From Tragulus kanchil (taxonomy: Eukaryota; Chordata; Mammalia; Artiodactyla; Tragulidae): a stretch of 64,000 bases of DNA. The translations under genes were made by a program, and so were the position numbers. The notes beneath the pieces are model-generated. The model did not search any database. It saw only the letters and a program-made list of their open reading frames with translations, and was not told where the DNA came from. The stretch lies in contig JAIOJX010000004.1 in assembly GCA_022376925.1 (NCBI GenBank), positions 1,550,001 to 1,614,000 of the forward strand, given 5' to 3'. The first letter of the stretch is position 1; each line of letters begins with the position of its first letter. This document shows, piece by piece, positions 59,478 through 64,000 of this stretch.

Positions 59478-60370
59478 ATTCGGAGGGCAATAAATAACCA
59501 CAAATGAAGAAAGAAAAAAACATTCCTCTCTGGACAGTGAGGTATAGGATAAAATATCATAAAATACTCCAGTCATCTCTGTCATTATAAACAGAGCAAG
59601 TCTGGGGGTAAAATCAATGCATGAGGAGGATAAGCCCAAGGATTTCTGAGAAATGGAACAAAAGTCCAAATTATAATTATAATCAGCTGGATCAAACTAT
59701 ACCTGAAGTCATAAATAAACCTTTGACTATTTAGTTATATAAAGCAATATATTTCCTGATTGCCTACACAGTATTCTTCATGTACCTCTATGGGTAATAA
59801 AGCCCCAGTTTTATTCAGTGGTTCACTGATCCCAAATAAATGACTACATTCTCAACCTCCAAGCACTTGGTTGACCTCTGACCAATGAACTTTAAACAGA
59901 TTGCAATATGAAACTTCCAGGCAGATTCCTTTAAGGTTCTTGATATAGCTAGAGCATGCTCTATTTCTTTTGCTTCTTCCTTCCTGTTGTGTGGATGGAG
60001 AAGCTCCTATAGCAAGCATTTTGAGACCTTGAAAATGGAAACCATGAGGAAGTGGGAAAATAACAGAGCTCAGGTTCCTGATGAAGGTAGAGCTTACATT
60101 GGTAGAGCTTAGAGTCAATCCTTACAAGGATTGACTGCACAACTTCAGGCTTCCTTTTACCCATGAAAATTGTTTAAGCTTCTATTAATTTGTATTTTCC
60201 ATTATATTCAGTAAAACTATTCCTAGCCAATATAGCTGGTAACTTGCAAAATTGAACACTCTTGATAGATGAACTCAAACAAAAATTCTCTTCTATAGGG
60301 ACAAATGATTCTTGGAAGGCTACAAAAACAGACAGAGGACTGTCACTTTTCTTATATGCACTGAATTATT
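59478..60370. other. Single-copy interval, no gene seen
   Basis: Minus-strand frames of 67-97 codons have no recognisable domain. AT-rich, with no clear repeat family. Confidence 0.45.
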
Positions 60371-60900
60371 TGATTTTTAAAGGTATGATGCAAAAAAATA
60401 TAAAAGGAAGAAAATATGAGTCATAGAGAAGGCACAGAGTAAGAAGTAAAACACTAAAATACATGATTTAGAGGAGTTGTAGGGCTACCATACATGAAGA
60501 TCAATGTTACCTAGAACCTGGGGTAACTCTCCATGTAAGGGAAATTTTAAATTATGGGAGAAATCAATATAAAGCATTGTGCACATGTGTATACATACAT
60601 ACATAAATATATTCAAACAGGCCTCATAGACTATTAAATGATATGTAAAAATATTCACAGATTAATGTGGAAAGAAAGTGGAATGCCTAACAACACAGGT
60701 AAAAGCATTCTAATCCTGTGATACAGGACAAAAATAATCTATGAGGAATTTCCCAAAATATTAGCAGTGGTTGTCTCTGAGTGATGGAATCATAGCTGAT
60801 GCTTGCCTCTTTGTCTTATACTTTTCAGTATGTGTCAAATTTTCTATATTGAGTACATCATACTTGATAATCAGAAAAAAATCAATATATAATACTTTTT
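60371..60900 (+). repeat. Old mammalian L1 3' end
   Basis: 'gcagtggttgtctctgagtg', 'atgtgtcaaattttctatat' and a closing 'cagaaaaaaatcaatata' match the 3' end of older L1 families. A (CATA)n run lies at 60588-60606. The upstream limit is approximate. Confidence 0.6.
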
Positions 60901-61413
60901 TCCAAATGTGTTTAAAATATTTTCTAATTGAAAAGAGCATTGATAACAGAGCTATTCTGGAATACCAACTGGCATCAGTTGTGCTGAGGGAGACTACAGC
61001 TGGGGATGGTACCACACCGGGTCTCAGAGTGATGGGAAGTGAAGCAGCCTGGCCTCAAAGCCTAACTGGACTATCCTCACAGTCATTCCAAGGGCCACAC
61101 TCTCAGGGCTTAGAACAGCAGGTGTAACTCGAGACAAAGCTGCTTAAGCAGGGAGTGCATCTCACATACTCTAAAGAGCCATGAACACAGGAGCACAGCA
61201 ACTCACCTCCAGGTATGGGCAGCTAGCTCCAGGTAGCCAGGTTTTACTGTGGCTTCTTTCATTCTCTGTCCAGGAATGGACTCAGGAAAGTGAAGTCAGG
61301 AAGACAGGAACACGTGACAAGGGCATGAAGGAGCACGTGCTTGGGGCTGGTGTCCTGCACACACAGGTGACAACAAAGCCAGGCTTTGTGTGTTTTACAG
61401 CTTCTAGTATCTT
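60901..61413. other. Single-copy interval, no gene seen
   Basis: Open frames of 72-118 codons exist on both strands, the longest continuing from the old L1 end. None shows a domain or splice structure. Confidence 0.45.
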
Positions 61414-61799
61414 TCTGATCCAGACGGAAGCCTGAGTCATAAAACATCCTGTGGGGAGAAAATGAAAGAAGGTCCAAAGTTGATAAAGATACTCTCTCAT
61501 GTTGGCTCCAGTGAATACAATAAACTCCAGATTAAGAACACAAAGTCAAAGAGGTACCTTTGAAAGGAATTAGCCAATTAGCTTTTAAAGACAAAGCAAA
61601 ATCATCCTGGTCTTAGGAGGGAAATGAAGCAATTTTTTAAAAAAAGGTAAACATTTAATTTGAAGGCCCTTCTTTAGCTTCATTTTATAATCTAAAAACT
61701 GAGATAATTACATAAGGCCAATGTCTTTAAACTTTTGGTAAATTACACAGTAAAATTACCACAAAGGCAGGATTCCTGTATAAGGTTGACATCAGTTCA

Positions 61800-62295
61800 T
61801 TAATAGATTAATTCTCTTGCTGCACTCGTCCCATGTAGTTTAAAACAAAAATAAACAAACAGGACCTAACTAAACTTAAAAGCGTTCGCACAGCAAAGAA
61901 AAGTGTAAACAAAATCAAAAGACAACCTACAGAAAGGGAGAAAATATTTGCAAATGATACTAATGACAAGGGATTAATCTCCAGAAAACACACAATTCAT
62001 ACAGCTCAATATATACGTATATATACAGCTCATATAGCTCAATATAATATATATTTTAAAGACCAATCAAAAATGGACAGAAGACCTAAGTAGAAATTTC
62101 TCCAAAGAAGGCATATAGATGGTCAAAACACACAAGAAAAGATGCTCAACTTTGCTAATTATTAGAGAAATGGAAATAAAAACTATAATGAGGTATCACT
62201 TCACACCATTCAGAATGACAATCATTAAAAAGTCAACCAAAAATAAATGCTTGAGAGGGTGTGAAGAAAAAGGAACCCTCCTATACTTCTGGTGT
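61800..62295 (+). repeat. L1 ORF2 3' region, degraded
   Basis: 'agcgttcgcacagcaaagaa', 'gggagaaaatatttgcaaat' and 'acaagggattaatctccaga', then a residual frame 62119-62304 with [21 protein letters not shown], the conserved end of L1 ORF2. The element is 5'-truncated and full of stops. Copy at 62868-63363; it resumes after the SINE at 63562. Confidence 0.88.
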
Positions 62296-62480
62296 GAGTC
62301 TTAGTCACTGAGTCATGTCTGACTCTTTGCAACCCTATGGACTATAGCCTTTCAGGCTCCTCTGTCCACGGAATTCTCCAGGCAAGAATACTACAGTGGG
62401 TTGCCATTCCCTTCTCCAGGGGATCTTCCTGACCCAGGGATCAAACCCCCGTTCTCCTGCATTGCAGGCAGATTCTTGCC
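62296..62480 (-). repeat. Bov-tA SINE inserted in the L1
   Basis: 'gagtcttagtcactgagtca', 'caggcaagaatactacagtg', 'gggatcaaacccccgttctc'. It interrupts the L1 after 'ctcctatacttctggtg'. This copy is cut at its head by the duplication 21 seam. Confidence 0.9.
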
Positions 62481-62867
62481 ATCTGATCCAGACGGAAGCC
62501 TGAGTCATAAAACATCCTGTGGGGAGAAAATGAAAGAAGGTCCAAAGTTGATAAAGATACTCTCTCATGTTGGCTCCAGTGAATACAATAAACTCCAGAT
62601 TAAGAACACAAAGTCAAAGAGGTACCTTTGAAAGGAATTAGCCAATTAGCTTTTAAAGACAAAGCAAAATCATCCTGGTCTTAGGAGGGAAATGAAGCAA
62701 TTTTTTAAAAAAAGGTAAACATTTAATTTGAAGGCCCTTCTTTAGCTTCATTTTATAATCTAAAAACTGAGATAATTACATAAGGCCAATGTCTTTAAAC
62801 TTTTGGTAAATTACACAGTAAAATTACCACAAAGGCAGGATTCCTGTATAAGGTTGACATCAGTTCA

Positions 62868-63363
62868 TTAATAGATTAATTCTCTTGCTGCACTCGTCCC
62901 ATGTAGTTTAAAACAAAAATAAACAAACAGGACCTAACTAAACTTAAAAGCGTTCGCACAGCAAAGAAAAGTGTAAACAAAATCAAAAGACAACCTACAG
63001 AAAGGGAGAAAATATTTGCAAATGATACTAATGACAAGGGATTAATCTCCAGAAAACACACAATTCATACAGCTCAATATATACGTATATATACAGCTCA
63101 TATAGCTCAATATAATATATATTTTAAAGACCAATCAAAAATGGACAGAAGACCTAAGTAGAAATTTCTCCAAAGAAGGCATATAGATGGTCAAAACACA
63201 CAAGAAAAGATGCTCAACTTTGCTAATTATTAGAGAAATGGAAATAAAAACTATAATGAGGTATCACTTCACACCATTCAGAATGACAATCATTAAAAAG
63301 TCAACCAAAAATAAATGCTTGAGAGGGTGTGAAGAAAAAGGAACCCTCCTATACTTCTGGTGT
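62868..63363 (+). repeat. L1 ORF2 3' region (second copy)
   Basis: Copy of 61800-62295 through duplication 21. Confidence 0.87.
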
Positions 63364-63561
63364 GAGTCTTAGTCACTGAGTCATGTCTGACTCTTTGCAA
63401 CCCTATGGACTATAGCCTTTCAGGCTCCTCTGTCCACGGAATTCTCCAGGCAAGAATACTACAGTGGGTTGCCATTCCCTTCTCCAGGGGATCTTCCTGA
63501 CCCAGGGATCAAACCCCCGTTCTCCTGCATTGCAGGCAGATTCTTTGCCATCTGAGCTGGG
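63364..63561 (-). repeat. Bov-tA SINE inserted in the L1 (complete copy)
   Basis: Same SINE as 62296-62480, here with its head ('tttgccatctgagctgggag') and the L1 continuing on the right, so this is the true arrangement. Confidence 0.9.
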
Positions 63562-64000
63562 AGGGTTGGTAAGAATATAAATTGTGCAGCCACTATGGAG
63601 AGTAGTATGAAAGTTTTAAAAAATGAAAAATAGAGCTAGGTATAAACTGCAATCCCACTTTTGGGCATAGTTATGGAGAAAATAATAATTCAAAATGTAC
63701 GTGCTCCTCAATGGTCATAGCAGCACTGTTTACAATAGCCAAGACGTGGAAACAATCTAAGTGTCCATGATAGAGTAAAAGATAAAGAAGATATGGTACA
63801 TATGCTGTGGAATATTACTCAGCCATATAAAGAATGAGATAATGCCATTTGCAGTAACATGGATTCAATTAGAGATTATTATACTAAGTGAAGTTAGACA
63901 GACAAAGATAAAATATCATATGATATCTCTTATATGTGGACTCCAAAAGAATGATACAAATGAACTTATATACAAAATAGAAATAGACCCAGATATACAA
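63562..64000 (+). repeat. L1 3' region resumed after the SINE
   Basis: 'gtgcagccactatggagagt', 'gcaatcccacttttgggcat', 'gtcatagcagcactgtttac' and 'gtggaatattactcagccat' continue the L1 interrupted at 62295/63363. It runs off the window edge. Confidence 0.9.

Larger units (their letters stand above)
61414..63555. repeat. Head-to-tail ~1.07 kb duplication 21 (61414-62486 / 62482-63555)
   Basis: The period is 1068 bp. The copies share 'tctga' at the seam, and copy 1 has lost one T ('gattcttgcc' against 'gattctttgcc'). Both copies carry the same L1 piece and Bov-A SINE. Confidence 0.97.

Noticed and set aside
2303..63555. True biological explanation for the doublings (satellite, replication-based amplification, or a new mobile unit)
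   Set aside because: The units share no common sequence or ends, always number two, have a narrow size range, and carry seam-localised errors.

Overview
The window is mammalian nuclear DNA from a ruminant (Pecora, most likely a bovid). The evidence is the repeat content: Bov-A/Bov-tA SINEs, long tRNA-Glu-derived CHR-type SINEs, a BovB (RTE) 3' end, ruminant L1 3' ends, and the older mammalian layer of MIR, L2 and MER5. There are no operons, no CRISPR array and no compact gene array. Nearly all of it looks intronic or intergenic. Almost every short open frame is chance or lies inside a SINE.

The dominant structure is 21 head-to-tail duplications, each present exactly twice, with periods of about 1.07 to 1.21 kb and near-identical copies. 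Each involves a different sequence. Several are chained, so that the second copy of one is the first copy of the next (6.1-19.9 kb and 24.2-37.3 kb). The simplest reading is that the window is 22 assembly pieces whose roughly 1.1 kb overlaps were never merged. Copies differ mainly in homopolymers, microsatellite length, rare single bases, and degraded sequence at the seams. Collapsing them would leave roughly 40.6 kb.

Layout: 0-5.3 kb holds paired SINEs and L1 3' ends. 5.3-19.9 kb is the most heavily chained part, with MIR, Bov-tA, a fold-back SINE pair, old L1 and L2. 19.9-24.2 kb is single-copy, with an antisense endogenous-retrovirus LTR beside a roughly 50-bp minisatellite of tRNA B-box-like motifs. 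24.2-37.3 kb is chained copies with MER5 and MIR elements. 37.3-44.3 kb has microsatellites, MER5, MIR and a GCSH retropseudogene. 44.7-45.5 kb is a CpG island with a probable minus-strand first exon ending at a consensus splice donor; this is the only strong sign of a real gene, and its first intron would run leftwards across the window. 45.9-64 kb holds more duplicated pieces, L2, a young CHR SINE with perfect target-site duplications, the BovB end with neighbouring SINEs, an old L1 3' end, and an L1 ORF2 3' region split by a Bov-A SINE.

No genes in the window can be seen to work together, and I found no convincing new biological system. The most useful results are the assembly-overlap pattern, the CpG-island first exon, the GCSH retrocopy and the B-box minisatellite.
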